NCBI GenBank assembly: GCA_029706075.1
Contig: JAINUG010000176.1
Coordinates: 930,001-994,000 of the forward strand
Direction of reading: 5' to 3'
Origin: Aldrovandia affinis
Lineage: Eukaryota; Chordata; Actinopteri; Notacanthiformes; Halosauridae
DNA length: 64,000 nt
Position numbers and translations under genes: made by a program. Within the stretch, counting starts at the first letter, position 1; each line of letters begins with the position of its first letter. Below, piece by piece: positions 46,788 through 58,984 of this stretch. Below the pieces are notes generated by a model that saw nothing but the letters and a program-made list of their open reading frames with translations, made no database searches and had not been told where the DNA came from.

Positions 46788-47179
46788 CTCTAGAGCATAA
46801 ACCATACAACCTTTGCGGGCGGGGGCACCTCTTTCCTAGGACAGATTGCCCCCTTTCCTATGCCAACACAGCCAGACATAGGCATAGACCAACCCCTATG
46901 TCAGAATTACATCAGAGTGGGTGAATCCTTGTCACTGATCTTGATGTTGGGGGCTCCCCACTCAATGTACAGCCTAAACAACAAGGCTTAAAACCAAATT
47001 AAGACCATTAATCACCCTGAATATGCCAGTTGTTGTGGGGGGGTTCAACTGTGCCCTCAGGGATTAGGACCGCATGGTTCCATCATGGATGATTTCTCCT
47101 TCCACAACGCCGGAGGCATCTCTCCACCCCATTGTACCTCTACAAACAGGTACACTGCTCTGTGTATTGACAATCACAA

Positions 47180-47760
47180 TTTTGACAATGACTGATATAT
47201 CTGAGCCAGTGCCTGAAATTGTAATTATTGGGGACTCGATTGTGCGTAATATTAAAATAAACAACACTCAGAAGACTACAGTGAAATGCTTTCCTGGCAC
47301 TAGAGTGAAGAACATTGAACTTCAGATAGAGAACACACTCGCTGAAAGAAATGTGTCCACTGTTGTTCTACATTGTGGTACAAATGACACCAAACTCTGG
47401 GAGTCTGAAACTCTCAAAAAGCATTTTCGGGACATTTGCGGTAAACTCAGGTAGCTGAAAAAGAATATCTTGTCAGGCCTGCTTCCGGTCTTTAAACGGG
47501 GTTGTGAGTCTTTCAGTAGGCCTCAACCTTAATAACTGGCCCTTAGACTGGTGCAGGGAACAGAAGCTGGTATTTGTGAACAACTGGGACTGTTTTTGGG
47601 AAACAGGCCTCAGCTTTTTGCAAGTGTTGGTCTTCATCCCAGTAGGAGTGGTTCTGTAATTCTGTCCACTAACATCCAGGAGGCCAGCAAATACTGTATG
47701 TCTGACTAGGTTCTCATCAGGAGACTCACTATGACTTGATCGCACCCTCTATCCAGAAGA
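47180..47760 (+). pseudogene. LINE ORF1 esterase (SGNH hydrolase-like) domain
   Basis: PEIVIIGDSIVRNIKIN (GDS block with nucleophile serine), CFPGTRVKNIELQIEN, VVLHCGTNDTKLWESE (GTND block), then after a frame break WCREQKLVFVNNWDCFW and a diverged D-G-LHP-type end near 47640. In CR1/L2 LINEs this ORF1 domain is thought to aid RNA binding or membrane/lipid interaction. One stop at 47452 and later breaks. Confidence 0.82.
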
Positions 47761-48304
47761 TTGAGTCAATTGTTTCATTACATAGATAGTGCATGGTAAC
47801 TCCTGCTGGAGTAAAGCAGCATAATCTTACCTCTATAAACTATAAAACTATACCTGCAGCTGTTGAACATGTTATTTTTAGTTGATTAAATGTTAGATCA
47901 CTGTCAAACTAAACTTTCATTGTTAATGATTTCATCATAACATATAACCTTGGAAACTTGGCTGAAGAAAGGCGACTATATTCAAATTATTGATGCCCCC
48001 CGATTATAAAATCATAAGCAAACCCAGAGAAAGTGGTCATTGTGGAGGCATAGTTGTATTTCATAAGACCAATTTGAAGTGCATCTCTGCCTCACTTAGA
48101 GAATTATCTTCTTTTGAAGTGCTTATGTTCACTATATATAGTCATTCTCTTATATTGAACTATGATAACATCATTATCGCTTGTGATTTTAATATTCACA
48201 TTGATATTCCTTTAAATCCTTTCACTATTGAGTCCTTTAATCTAATGCAACATGTATCAGGGCCAACATGTAGAGGGTAATTCGACTGTGTCCTGCTACA
48301 AATT

Positions 48305-49066
48305 ATGCCTCCTAAGAAGACCCCTCCTCAGCAGGAGGAAAACGATATGGAGCAGATCAAGGCTTCACTGGCAAACATTCAGCAGGAGATCGCCAAAATG
48401 GCCACACAACAACATCAGATACTAACGCTGATCGGCCAGGTGGAAGGTCTCCAGCAGGAGATCAACTTACTCAAGGGAGAGCTTAACTTGAAAGAAAAAC
48501 GGATTGCCACCCTGGAAAAGAGTATGGCTGACTCGGAGCAATACTCACGGATTGACGATGTAATCATCACAGGACTGAAGACCAAGCACCGATCCTACTC
48601 CAGAGCTGCTGCTAAAAACGTCGATGCGTCCCTCGTACCAACTGAGCAGGAGACCGAAACGCTGGAAAGCCAGGTTCTCCAGTTCTTCGAGAGCAGAAAC
48701 ATCCTCGTTCAGAGCCATAACATCTCGGCTTGCCACCCGCTTCCTCGGAAAGAAACCGACACCAACGTGCAGCAACCACCGGCCATCATAATTCGTTTTG
48801 TCAACAGAAAGCACAAAATCGAATTAATGAGACAAGGCATCAAGCTGCAGAAGACGGGTGTGTATCTGAACGAGCACCTCACGAAAAAGAACGCCGACAT
48901 CGCAAAAGCAGCACGCAGCCTCAGGAAAGACGACAAGATCAAAGCAACTTGGACCAGGAATTGTAAAATCTTCATTCGTCTGAATGGAGCGACGCCGGAG
49001 GATGAGAAAGTGCTCGTGGTCAGAGAGATAGGAGAACTGGAGCAGTACAAGCGATGCCCAGTATGA
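48305..49066 (+). CDS. LINE ORF1 protein, coiled coil plus RNA-binding-like domain
   Basis: 253 residues, intact frame, ATG 27 nt from the 5' end of the element. Residues 15-80 are heptad-rich (MEQIKASLANIQQEIAKMAT ... KEKRIATLEKSMADSEQYSR), a coiled coil that would trimerise or dimerise. Residues 110-235 (VLQFFESRNILVQSHNISAC, IIIRFVNRKHKIELMRQG, GVYLNEHLTKKNADI, ATWTRNCKIFIRLNG) resemble the RRM-plus-C-terminal domain of L1-type ORF1 proteins. It likely coats LINE RNA. It differs completely from the esterase-type ORF1 of the LINE around it. Confidence 0.85.
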   Translation: MPPKKTPPQQEENDMEQIKASLANIQQEIAKMATQQHQILTLIGQVEGLQQEINLLKGELNLKEKRIATLEKSMADSEQYSRIDDVIITGLKTKHRSYSRAAAKNVDASLVPTEQETETLESQVLQFFESRNILVQSHNISACHPLPRKETDTNVQQPPAIIIRFVNRKHKIELMRQGIKLQKTGVYLNEHLTKKNADIAKAARSLRKDDKIKATWTRNCKIFIRLNGATPEDEKVLVVREIGELEQYKRCPV

Positions 49067-49593
49067 AGAATCTTTACGGACTCTTAATCAGGTATTGCTA
49101 CAGTCCTGTCATTGTGCGTTTTATGTGGCTCATGTCTGCAACGTTACATCCACTGGACTGCATGATCGCCAAGGCCTGGTCAAACCTGTCAAACTTTCTC
49201 ATCTCCATGGCAACGTGTCAACACGATCCCGGAGTGGGCGTCGCCCTCCACTGCTGCAACCAGCTGAATGGCAGACTGCCTCCACTGGGAAAATGTGGCC
49301 GCACACCGAACGGTCTTCGAAGGAGCTTCTATGGTCTGAACGTGAGACTGATCTGGTTGATGACCCACTTCCCAGGTACAGAACTATCCACTATCTATGG
49401 CATCGATTGACTCACAACCGATAATCACTGGGGTCCCTACCCCAGCAGAGATTGACGCAATAGATTGGAGCCCTTTCGAGCTGAACACGGACAATGGCGG
49501 TATCTATGAGACTTTCTTTAATCCTGATATGAACCACATCAATTCAAATACTGTAAAATTGTCATGTAAATATTTCGATGAAGAACTGTTTAA

Positions 49594-50941
49594 CCCCCTG
49601 AGGTCCGTGCTAAGCTTTTAATGTTTTTAGATTTTGGCATGGTCTGATATTTATCTCAATTTCATCAATTTAACACACACTTACTCCAAAGTGTTTGATA
49701 TTTTTATTTGAAGGACAATCACAGCTACATTTGTATGCCATCAATAGTTTGGTCAGTATCATATGCAGCTTGTAAATAGATCTACAAACACACAAGTTAA
49801 AAATAGTAAATTTTTCTGCTGTCACAAAAGATGTGAAAGCACACACTAAACTATAGTGACGAATTGTTTTGCCAATGTGCGTTTGTTCACCAAGGTCTTG
49901 GTTATGTAAGGGTGTGAAAATAGTTTAGCACATCTGAGATCTAAATAGCTAAAAACCTGTTTTTATCAGAACTGGTCACATTTATTTCAGGCTGTGGGAG
50001 GGCTAAATGCTAAATACCTGAATATTCATTTTGGCTCTTTGTTACGTTGCAACACGCGGAATGTTTGGCGTCACAACACGCGATATTCATAGGCTATATT
50101 TTCACGAGTATTTGAAAACAAGCGAAATAAAATTAATATCAGCATAGACTGTTGCTGGCAGATTGCAAGCGTAAACACAGACAAGATGTAAAAAATAAAA
50201 AACAAGCGAAATAAAATCAATAGCATAGACTGTTGCTGGCAGATTGCAAGCGTAAACACAGACATACGATATATTTTATAACATTTTACGCTGTTTGAAA
50301 AGTATTTTGTGTGCCTATTGCAATTTGTTACATTGCGACATGCGGAATATGTAGTCACAAGGCGCGGAATTCATATATTTTCACGAGTATTTGAAAATAT
50401 ACGTGAATATACTGTTGCTGGCAGATTGCAAGCGTAAACACAGACATACGATATATTTTATAACATTTTAGGCTGTTTGAAAAGTATTTTCTGTGCCTAT
50501 TGCAATTTGTTACATTGCGACATGCGGAATATGTAGTCACAAGACGCTGAATTTATATATATTTTCACGAGTATTTGAAAACAAGCGAAATAAAATAAAT
50601 ATCAGCATAGACTGTCCTCTTCAGTTTGTGTTGTTTATGCCGGCGTTTTCACACATGGCCCGACGCACCTCCCGAAATTAGCACCTCGTTAACATGTCAA
50701 TAGAAGGGGACGTTACTAAAAGGTAAAAAAACAGAGTAAAAAGCAAGGTTTACTTTTGGTCTAATTAAGCTAATTTTAAAAATCCCATTTGATTTGCCAG
50801 TGCTCAAATCGGAAAGTCGCGATTCTAAGGTTTCTGTCAATGTTTTTGCCGCGTGTGTATGATAAAATATCGCGAAGTTAGAAATAGTAATATACTTGTA
50901 TTGCTGCTTGGATCGGCGCCGATCCAGCCGACCTCAGGGGG
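49594..50941. mobile_element. piggyBac-like non-autonomous element, 1348 bp
   Basis: Ends CCCCCTGAGGTC and its exact complement GACCTCAGGGGG, flanked by TTAA on both sides (49590-49593, 50942-50945). TTAA targets and C-rich ends are the piggyBac signature. Removing the element and one TTAA restores the LINE frame exactly. It contains no transposase, only AT-rich sequence, tandem repeats (50041-50610) and a 16-bp palindrome GGATCGGCGCCGATCC near its right end. Confidence 0.92.
50041..50610. repeat. tandem repeats of about 182 bp inside the piggyBac-like element
   Basis: Phrases such as TTCACGAGTATTTGAAAA, CTGTTGCTGGCAGATTGCAA and GTTACATTGCGACATGCGGA recur three to four times; two full copies are offset by 182 bp (50331 and 50513). 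The first unit holds an extra partial duplication. Confidence 0.9.
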
Positions 50942-53900
50942 TTAATAGAATGTCCCAGACCATTATTGAACACAGCCCAGATCAAAATGCTTTTTCTACT
51001 TTCCACTTAAACACCCGAAGTCTGCCTAAAAACTATGATGATTTGAAAACCTTTCTATCCACTTTGTCACATTCCTTCTCAGCCATGGCATTTTCTGAAA
51101 CTAGATTAAATGATGATATTCTCAGCCTCTATCCCGTCTCATTACAATGCCATTCACTCGTGCAGAAAAGACAGATTAGGAGGGGGAGTCTCGATATATG
51201 TGTCAAACGCCTTCAATTTCATCCCCAGAAGGGAACTAAGTGCAGACCTGGACAGTACACTAGTGGAATCTATATTTATTGAAATCCCGTCATGTCTACC
51301 TCTCAGTAGGAAAAGCATTTTGATTGGCTGTATTTATAGACCACCTGATTCTGACATACATACCTTCATTGATGCACTGGACTCTACCCTAGAAACTATA
51401 AACAAGGAAGGTAAATTATGTATTCTTCTTGGTGATTTCAATATAAATCTACTCAAAGGTGAACTCACATCAACAACTGACTTCCTAAATGCACTTTATT
51501 CTGTTAATTTCTATCCATTAATCACAAAGCCGTCTCGAATTACTAGGACATCAGCTACACTCATTGATAACATTCTGTTTAATTCTCTGGATTATGAAGT
51601 CACTTCAGGTCTCCTGATGTGTGATGTCTCAGATCATCTCCCGGTATTCCAAATTATCCATCCAAATTGACCCTTAAAGGCACTAAGTAGTTCCGTTACT
51701 GATCAGATGAAACATCGTAAGTTCACCAGAAATGGAATGGAATCCTTCAAAACAGCCATCAGTACTGTTTCATGGGATGAGGTTCTCATGTTGCAAGATG
51801 TAAACAAAGCTTACTCCGCTTTCTATGTACTCTTTAATTCTGCCTTAGAATCATCATTTCCTCTGATATCCACTAAATCTAAAAATAATTCCTCCAAGGG
51901 TAAACCTTGGATTACAGAAGAATTAAAGAAACGCTCCAGAAAAAAGAATAAGCTCTACAGGAAATCTATCTCTGATCCTACTCCTACAAATATTGAAACC
52001 TATAAGAAATTCAAAAACCAATTTACTGCACTATTAAGAAAAACAAAGAAAAAATTCTATGCTGATACATTTTCCCAAGCTTCAAATGACATCAAATCAA
52101 CATGGAACCTCATCAACCATTTACTAAATGTAGGAAATCTCCATCAGCTGCACCTGTGGAGATGAAAGGGAAGGAGGGGCTTCTCTCCAATCCTAATGTA
52201 ATAGCAGACGGCTTCAATGATTTTTTTGTCAACATCGGTTCTGATCTGGCATCCCGTATCAGGGACTCTGACGTGAATCCATGCAGTGCAATCAAGGGGC
52301 AGTATCTTCCACTTCAACATCTTGACCCACCTACTATGCAGGAGGTCCGCAGTATCACTATGGCCCTAAAGAACTCAGCCCAAGGACACGATGGCATCAA
52401 GAGCACTCTCTTAAAAGAGACCATTGACTACATTATCCAACCTCTTACTCACATTCTCTCCTTATCACTACAATCTGGAATAGTTCCCCATGAACTCAAA
52501 ATTGCTAAAGTCATTCCTATATTCAAAACTGGTGACACTAAGGAATTTGGAAACTACAGACCAGTATCCATTCTGCCCTGTATTTCAAAAATCCTGGAAA
52601 AATTGGTCTACTCTAGAATCTCTAAGCACCTAGCTGAAAATAGTATACTATATAAACACCAATATGGATTCCGTAAAAAATACTCCACCGAGCATGCATT
52701 AATACAGCTTGTCAATCATATCTCAACTGCTCTTGATGAGAGAAAATTTGCCCTTGGGGTCTTTATAGACCTGAGTAAAGCTTTTGATACTGTAAACCAT
52801 GACATCCTTATCTCAAAACTAAACAGATATGGAGTGGAAGATACTGCCTTGAAATGGTTCACTAACTACCTCCACAATAGACAACAATATGTATCTCTAG
52901 ATGGTTTTTCATCCAAGAAATCGGAAATCTTATTTGGAGTTCCCCAGGGCTCAATTTTAGGCCCTTTATTATTTTTAATTTACATCAATGATCTGGCCAT
53001 GTACTGCAACTACTTTTTTTCTGTGTTTTTTGCAGATGATACAAATCTCATAGCAACGCATGTTGATTTCTTCACCCTGATTGAAAGAGTCAATGCTGAA
53101 CTATCTACTATAGCTAAGTGGTTCCAACTTAACAAGCTAACCCTCAATGTAAAAAAATGCAACTTCATTATCTTTTGCAATACAAATAAGTATTATCCTA
53201 AAGAATATGCTAAAATACAAATCAACGGGTCTGAACTCACGCAAGTAAACTGCACAAAATCCCTAGGAGTTGTCATAGATGAAGGCCTAACCTGGTATAA
53301 CCATATTGATCTTGTTTGCAAAAGATCTATGAAGATGATAGGCATACTGAGAAAGGTTTGTCCCTTAATTCACTCCTCAGCCCATTTAACTCTATACTAC
53401 AGCTTTGTGTATCCCTTTATGAACTACTGCAATATAGTCTGGGCGGCTACACACCCTACTTATCTAAAGAAACCACTTTTAATTCAAAAGAGGTTTTTAA
53501 GAATGATCTCCCACTCAAATAGATACGCACCCTCTGCACCTCTATTTAGAAAATACTCTCTCCTACCCATTGACAAAGTTAATGTCTACCAAACACACTT
53601 ATTCATACACAAGTTCATCAATAATAAGGAAGATCTCCCAGACACCTTCCAGAACTTCTTTATTTTTACAACTGACATACATTCATACCAAACAAGACAC
53701 AGTAATAATAGTCTCTTCCTACCATCCACCCGAACTAAAAGTCATCAATTCAACACTCAGATTTAGAGGTCCCATGCTTTGGAGTGATTTAAGTTTGCCA
53801 TTAAGGTCTATACCCTCCCAATCCGTTTTCAAAAAGACCTTGAAAAAACATCTAGTCCACACTTGACCCTTCTAGTTATCAACTAGAATGCTCAAGCTGC

Positions 53901-54569
53901 CTGATTATCTGCCTGTTGCATTGCTTTCTTCTGTTCTCTTTGCCTTTTTCTCCTATGTGTTTTTTTCTTCTTCTCCTCTTTACATCTTTATTAGATAACA
54001 TAGCTTATCTTATAGTTTATTTGTTGGCCTACAAGTCAAAGTAACTATGATTATTGATTGGGGGAGGAACTCTGTACAAGCCCGCCAGGGCTTCGTTCCC
54101 TCCCTGCACTATAATTGTAAAATTATGTGCTAAATAAATAAAACAAATAAAACAAACAAAACTCATAATATGGGTCATACACTTGATCTTGTCCTTACTT
54201 TTGGCTTGAACCTAAGCAGTCTTGAAATGAAGGATATTTGTGTCTCTTATCATCTCACTATTACTTTTGTTGTTCAGCTTCATCCCATGTACTAACAATA
54301 GCCACTCCTTTCGTTCTCGCATGATTAACTCGCAAACTGCTGAGAAGTTTTCTTTGGCCTTTTCAAGGTCTAGTAAAATTTCCCCTAAGCTCTTACAGAC
54401 TCAGGAATTAGCTTTAATAGCTTATGTCTAACTACTCTTCATGCTACTGCCCATTGTTCATTGCATGCATAGCTATTTCTGACATAACATAGCCTTAGAA
54501 TAGATTAATTAATGTTTTAATAAAAAGTAAAAGCATCTAATTAAGAACAATTAACAGAAATGTGAAGAC

Positions 54570-55140
54570 CCCTGTCCTAGGCTATAATTCTCCCATGCAG
54601 AGTAATAATTGGACCCAATGACTTCAACGAAATGGCTGCCCATACAATAACTGATCCACCACTGTGTTTAACTTTTGGAAACAGGCTATATGGGTTGAAG
54701 GTTCCTTTGGCTTTCACCAAATATAAACCAATCCAGATGTAGGAAAAAATAGTAAAATACAACTCATCAGACCATATTACTTTCTTCCAATGCTCAGAAG
54801 TCCAGGTTTTCTGCTCATTACACAAGGTTGTTGGTTACAAGCGGTTTCGGAATGGCAGCCCTATCATAAATATCAGCTTTGTGAAGCTCACGATGTACAG
54901 TTTTGTTGAGACTGGGTCACTGAAGTGTAGATTAGGTTCTGTGGTCATTTTTGAGGCTGTTGTTTTGTGGTTTTTAGCAACTACCTTGTGAAGTGTCTGT
55001 CTATCCCTGTCAGTGAGCTTTGACCACTCTCTGAACACTGTTCCTCTTTCCTGATGCTGTTTTCCTTGTTTGGTGTATGTTGTCATTATTTTCAACACTG
55101 ATCCCCTTGACACCTTAAATAAATAATTTTTCAGTTTCTA
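54570..55140 (-). mobile_element. Tc1-like transposase remnant
   Basis: Minus-strand frames 55113-54835 (KLTDRDRQTLHKVVAKNHKT, LHFSDPVSTKLYI) and 54825-54577 (KTWTSEHWKKVIWSDELYFT with the first catalytic Asp; GGSVIVWAAISLKSLGPIIT). This is the middle of a Tc1 transposase of the lineage with the AAISW...GPI motif. No terminal repeats found; the C-terminal part is missing. Confidence 0.88.
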
Positions 55141-55469
55141 TGAGTGATGCAACTGCAATTTGGGCACCAACTATTTCAAAACTGACCTCTTTCAAAATAT
55201 GTTAGATCTCTCATATTGCTTTAGAAACTCACTTATTAAAGTGTTGATTTTAAAATGTTGGTAATTTAAAAAAAGCATATTGGTAATTACTATTGACATT
55301 AATATGAAACACATGTTTAGATTCCTTTTTTGTGATTGAGTTACTTCAAAATTGAGTCATTTTTCCTGTGGTGTTTCCATTTTTTTCCTACCCCCATATA
55401 TATATACTATGAGGGGACAAGCAAGCAATAAAATAGAAATGCTCAGGCATATAAAAAACATATTGCGTT
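55141..55469. other. AT-rich sequence, nothing recognised
   Basis: Short TATA dinucleotide run near 55397. No other signal. Confidence 0.45.
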
Positions 55470-55827
55470 GGGTCCCTTTTTGGGTTAATTTTTCCCATTT
55501 TTCTCCTAATTTGGTAGCCAATTACACCCTCTATTTACTTTGATTTACCCTCCCCACACGAGTCCGCTGCTCGTCTCTACGAGGCAAGCTAATTTTCTGT
55601 GAGTAGCAAACTCTTCCTTCAAGATGGAATTAGCCAACCCACATTCTGGAGACTCCCTTACATGCTTCACGGCGGACCCGAGCCGGCTTACCCTCCCCCC
55701 TCCGCCTGGGGCGGACAGCCAGGGCTGATCTGGTAGAGACAGGTTTCGAACCGCATCCCTGACAGGCAGCGCACACCGTTACAGCCAAAATACGGTGCGT
55801 TAGACCGCTATGCTATCTGCCGCCCCT
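55470..55827 (-). mobile_element. tRNA-derived SINE, second family
   Basis: On the minus strand the head reads GGGGCGGCAGATAGCATAGC, GGTCTAACGCACC, then GGTTCGAAACCTGTC (B-box), followed by a CGGGTCCGCCGTGAAGCATG body. Its head differs from the SINE at 38657. Borders approximate. Confidence 0.75.
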
Positions 55828-58800
55828 CCTTACAATTTATTTTGATGGAACGATTGGCCATGTAAATCCAATGTTGAGCAAATAAATGTATCAATTTTTT
55901 CTACTAATAGGCTGCTTTGTTTGTATACCACTACTTGTAATTGCCCTAACTATCAAAGACCAGCACAATGAACCAGTATACGGGAAAGACCCCGAATATA
56001 AGGACCCCTTTATGCAGTCAAAACTATTACCATTCAAAATGAATGTTAAAATGTTAAATAATGTATTTTGGATTGTACTCTAATGTCTGAATAATGACAA
56101 TTACAAATACAATTTCCCTACTTTATACAACAAAGGAATTGTTCCATCACTGTAGCATCTTGAATAAACGACTGAGACGGTAGGTTCAGTGCAACGGCAA
56201 CTGCCACTTTACTTCGCATTAGCCGGCTCGTACCAGCCCGCCCCGAGCACCCGGAAGTCCCCAGAAAACCACAACCACCCGCGACCCCGGATCAGCCCAA
56301 CATTACGCAACCATAGGTGTGGCGGGGTAAACCATTTTAGCCCCATCTACTACAATCACAATAAATTGCAAAGAGACCAAAGCAGCTGTCTTTTGATATG
56401 CCTAGTTATAAGTTACATTCATATATTCAAGATTCATTCAAAATCTAGTCATTATTGTAAAATACTATGACTTCCAAACACGCTTTAGCCGTGGTTATTA
56501 TTGTTGACAACTGTAACCATCATAAAGCCCCGTTAATACGTGTTCGGTTAGGCTCATATACATTTTCAATGAGTATTTTCGGTAATTCGATCCACCTCAA
56601 CCCTACCATTCTTGGTATGCTCTTGTTCGATATGTCCCAACAAGTATATCTATGATCAAATGATGTGTCCAACTAGCATAACGAAGCACCTAACCAGCTG
56701 AATAATTTCCCTAAAACTATGAACGATTAACCCAATACAACCCACCGAAGGTCTTGGCCTGACGCCCCGAAAGGGGGGGAAAGTCTGGCGACCAATAAAA
56801 TCCTGAACATGCCAACCGACCCAAAGAAGAATAAAAGTAATGCATGCAAGTGCTAGATGCTTTTTTTCTTTTCCTAACTACTAGTAAATTCTTCTTACCG
56901 TATGACCATGGTCATAGTGTAGTATATATTTTTCCCCCAGACGGTGATGGCAATTTCCTACGTGGGATTCGATATACTGAAGTCGAAGGGTGTTTTTAGT
57001 TCTTTGCGTAGAAACACCATATTTAAGAAGGTTGGGAAGTAATGACAATTATTCTATAATTGTTCCTAGGTCTAAGTATTCAGAGTACTTAGGCCATTAT
57101 TAGGCTAGTTGTAAGTAATTGAGGCTGGATTCAAGTGAGCAATAATTAAGGGTTTATTGAATTTGATGGGTAACTATGTGTGGAGGTACTATAATTACCT
57201 GATGCTAAATTGAACTTGTTTCTCATTGTGTTGCTGATCATTTTAAAGGGGGTGTAAAGTCCTTGCCATGCCAGGCTTTATCAGCTGAGAAGAACAAAGT
57301 CTGCCTTGAGGCAAACCCATCCTTGGGACCACATAAATGTTCTTCTTCCCACTGTGAAGCATTTGTTTTCCTGTCTGCAGTGTATATTCATTGTCATTAG
57401 ATTCATGGTTTCTACTGGTTTATTTGCTCATCAATCAAAATTATTTTCATAAGTTGACTACGTAAAGTGAACCATGGCATTCGATGTGATGCCTGCAATG
57501 CAAAATGTATTGACTGATAAATATAATTGTTTTATTAACTCTGCTGATGGACTGATTTATATGCAGTGTTAAGAAACAAGAGCAAGAACTACAATGAAAC
57601 CTCTTTGCAGACATTTCCACATGTTAGACACTGCAGATGACCCTACAGCAAGAGGACTACCAAACCTTTCCCTTCTGGAGATAAGCTATACATAGTGTAT
57701 GAGGCTGCAATGGTGAAAAAAATCTATTATTTCATTTTCTGTCCAGGGATTTACACGCATTTATTTTGCAAGATCCCACACTCACACAGATAGCAAAAAT
57801 GAACAACATACAGTAAGTCTCTCTGCCTTGACTTCAATGTCTGTTGGTGAAGACAAGGTAATTTCTAGCTCCCTGGTAATTTTTCCCAAAGCCTCAAGAG
57901 GACAAATCACTGGGAGGGGAGGACAATGCATTCAACCCTTTCGAGGAAGGCTACACACCCGATTGGCTAATGGAAACATCACCCCTCCCCCACATACACA
58001 CACACAAGGGACAATTCATCATGCCACTTGTGCATTACACAGCTAAATATTGTAATTGCACAATGTTGAGATTAGGGAAGAGACACAGTAGTACACTGGA
58101 TATAAAAGTTGAATTACAGCAGTAGTTTAGTTTAATTGTTCCAATTAGATAAAATATATTGATTTAGCTCATTCCTGTGACAATTCAGAGTTGAAGATAG
58201 GGTGACCATACCCAGCAAGCGGAAATCTGCATGCCACTGTGGGCCCACATTGGGCTTTTTGTGGTATCTGAGCTGTCCTCGTATCACGGCCAAATAACTC
58301 TTGCTGACCTTATCTGTTAGCTAGCTATAACATAGTTAACATTAGCCATCTTTGCTTTTGTCGACATAAATAAATGTCAGTTTGCTCAGGCTGGTTACCA
58401 TAGAGATGACGCGATGCTGTCACCGAGTCACAGAAAGTATAAATGCTCAAAACGTTGCATGACACATGTCGTGCAATACTTGTCGCTCATAACATAAATT
58501 GGCCTTAGGACATTAAAACAATGGCAACTTGCTGGCATCCTGAAGTATAAATGAGTACAAATTTTTGTTAGAAACTGCCCAGAATCCGGAAGAGGTGTGT
58601 GCCCCAATTTTTCACATGTGTGCGCAGCGCTTCTGTGATTTTAAGCAGAACTGGACAGCTCAGATACTCATAGACCAATCAAAGCCCAACAGTGATGGTG
58701 AGAAGCCAGTGAGAACTTGTTTGAAAGCTTAGAACCTGGCTTCCATGAACAACCAAACAATAGCTATTCAGATGATAAACCCTAGATTCCGGGGGCCTCT

Positions 58801-58974
58801 TTCACCAAGGAAGTTTAACATAGTCAAGGTATCTTTGCATTAGCTGGCTACACAAAACCTAACAAAGGTCATTATGGCTAACCTGTCTCATGACGGTGGT
58901 CAACTTATCAACTATGCTATGAGCATGTGCACACAAAAGGGGTGGCATTTGTAACACAGCTAATTGCATGCAAC
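55828..58974. other. intron sequence, nothing certain
   Basis: 56165-56330 is GC-rich with an AATAAA (56162) and may be a degraded LTR. A short CA tract lies near 57990. 58320-58480 contains TAGCTAGC-type AT-rich runs. No exon found. Confidence 0.4.
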
Positions 58975-58984
58975 ATGGACAAAT

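Larger units (their letters stand above)
49397..53866 (+). pseudogene. LINE ORF2: endonuclease and reverse transcriptase, interrupted
   Basis: Start MASIDSQPIITGVPTPAEID; the frame is cut by the piggyBac-like element at 49594 and resumes in frame at 50946 (MSQTIIEHSPDQNAF, FHLNTRSLPKN). Endonuclease: MAFSETRLND, ILIGCIYRPPDSDIHTF, ILLGDFNINLLKG, LIDNILFN, VSDHLPVFQI. RT: GNYRPVSILPCISKILEKLV, YGFRKKYSTEHALIQLV, IDLSKAFDTVNHDILI, FGVPQGSILGPLLFLIYIND, FFADDTNLI (catalytic FADD near 53030). Frameshifts near 51170, 52135 and 53740 and a stop at 51668. Confidence 0.92.
48278..54163 (+). mobile_element. near full-length LINE inserted in the outer LINE
   Basis: 5' end at 48278, ORF1 at 48305, ORF2 from 49397, 3' UTR with a GC hairpin (GCCCGCCAGGGCTTCG near 54080) and tail of AAATA/AAACA repeats. 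No target duplication seen. It carries a piggyBac-like element (49594-50941) between the start of ORF2 and its endonuclease. ORF2 resembles Jockey/CR1-superfamily LINEs (Daphne/Rex1-like); clade not certain. Confidence 0.88.
46900..54450 (+). mobile_element. outer LINE with esterase-type ORF1, interrupted at 48278-54163
   Basis: Plus strand: leader and ORF1 with an SGNH/esterase domain (47180-47750), endonuclease (about 47870-48277), interrupted by a 5.9-kb LINE, then endonuclease continuing from 54164 (HNMGHTLDLVLTFGLNLSSL). The codons on either side of the insertion join in frame. An esterase ORF1 is known in L2/CR1 LINEs. The reverse transcriptase is absent; the element fades out near 54450. 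Confidence 0.85.

Noticed and set aside
50041..50610. CRISPR-like array
   Set aside because: Repeats are about 182 bp, contiguous, without spacers, in vertebrate DNA inside a transposon.
55760..55827. tRNA gene on the minus strand
   Set aside because: Same reason: a tRNA-like head of a dispersed SINE.
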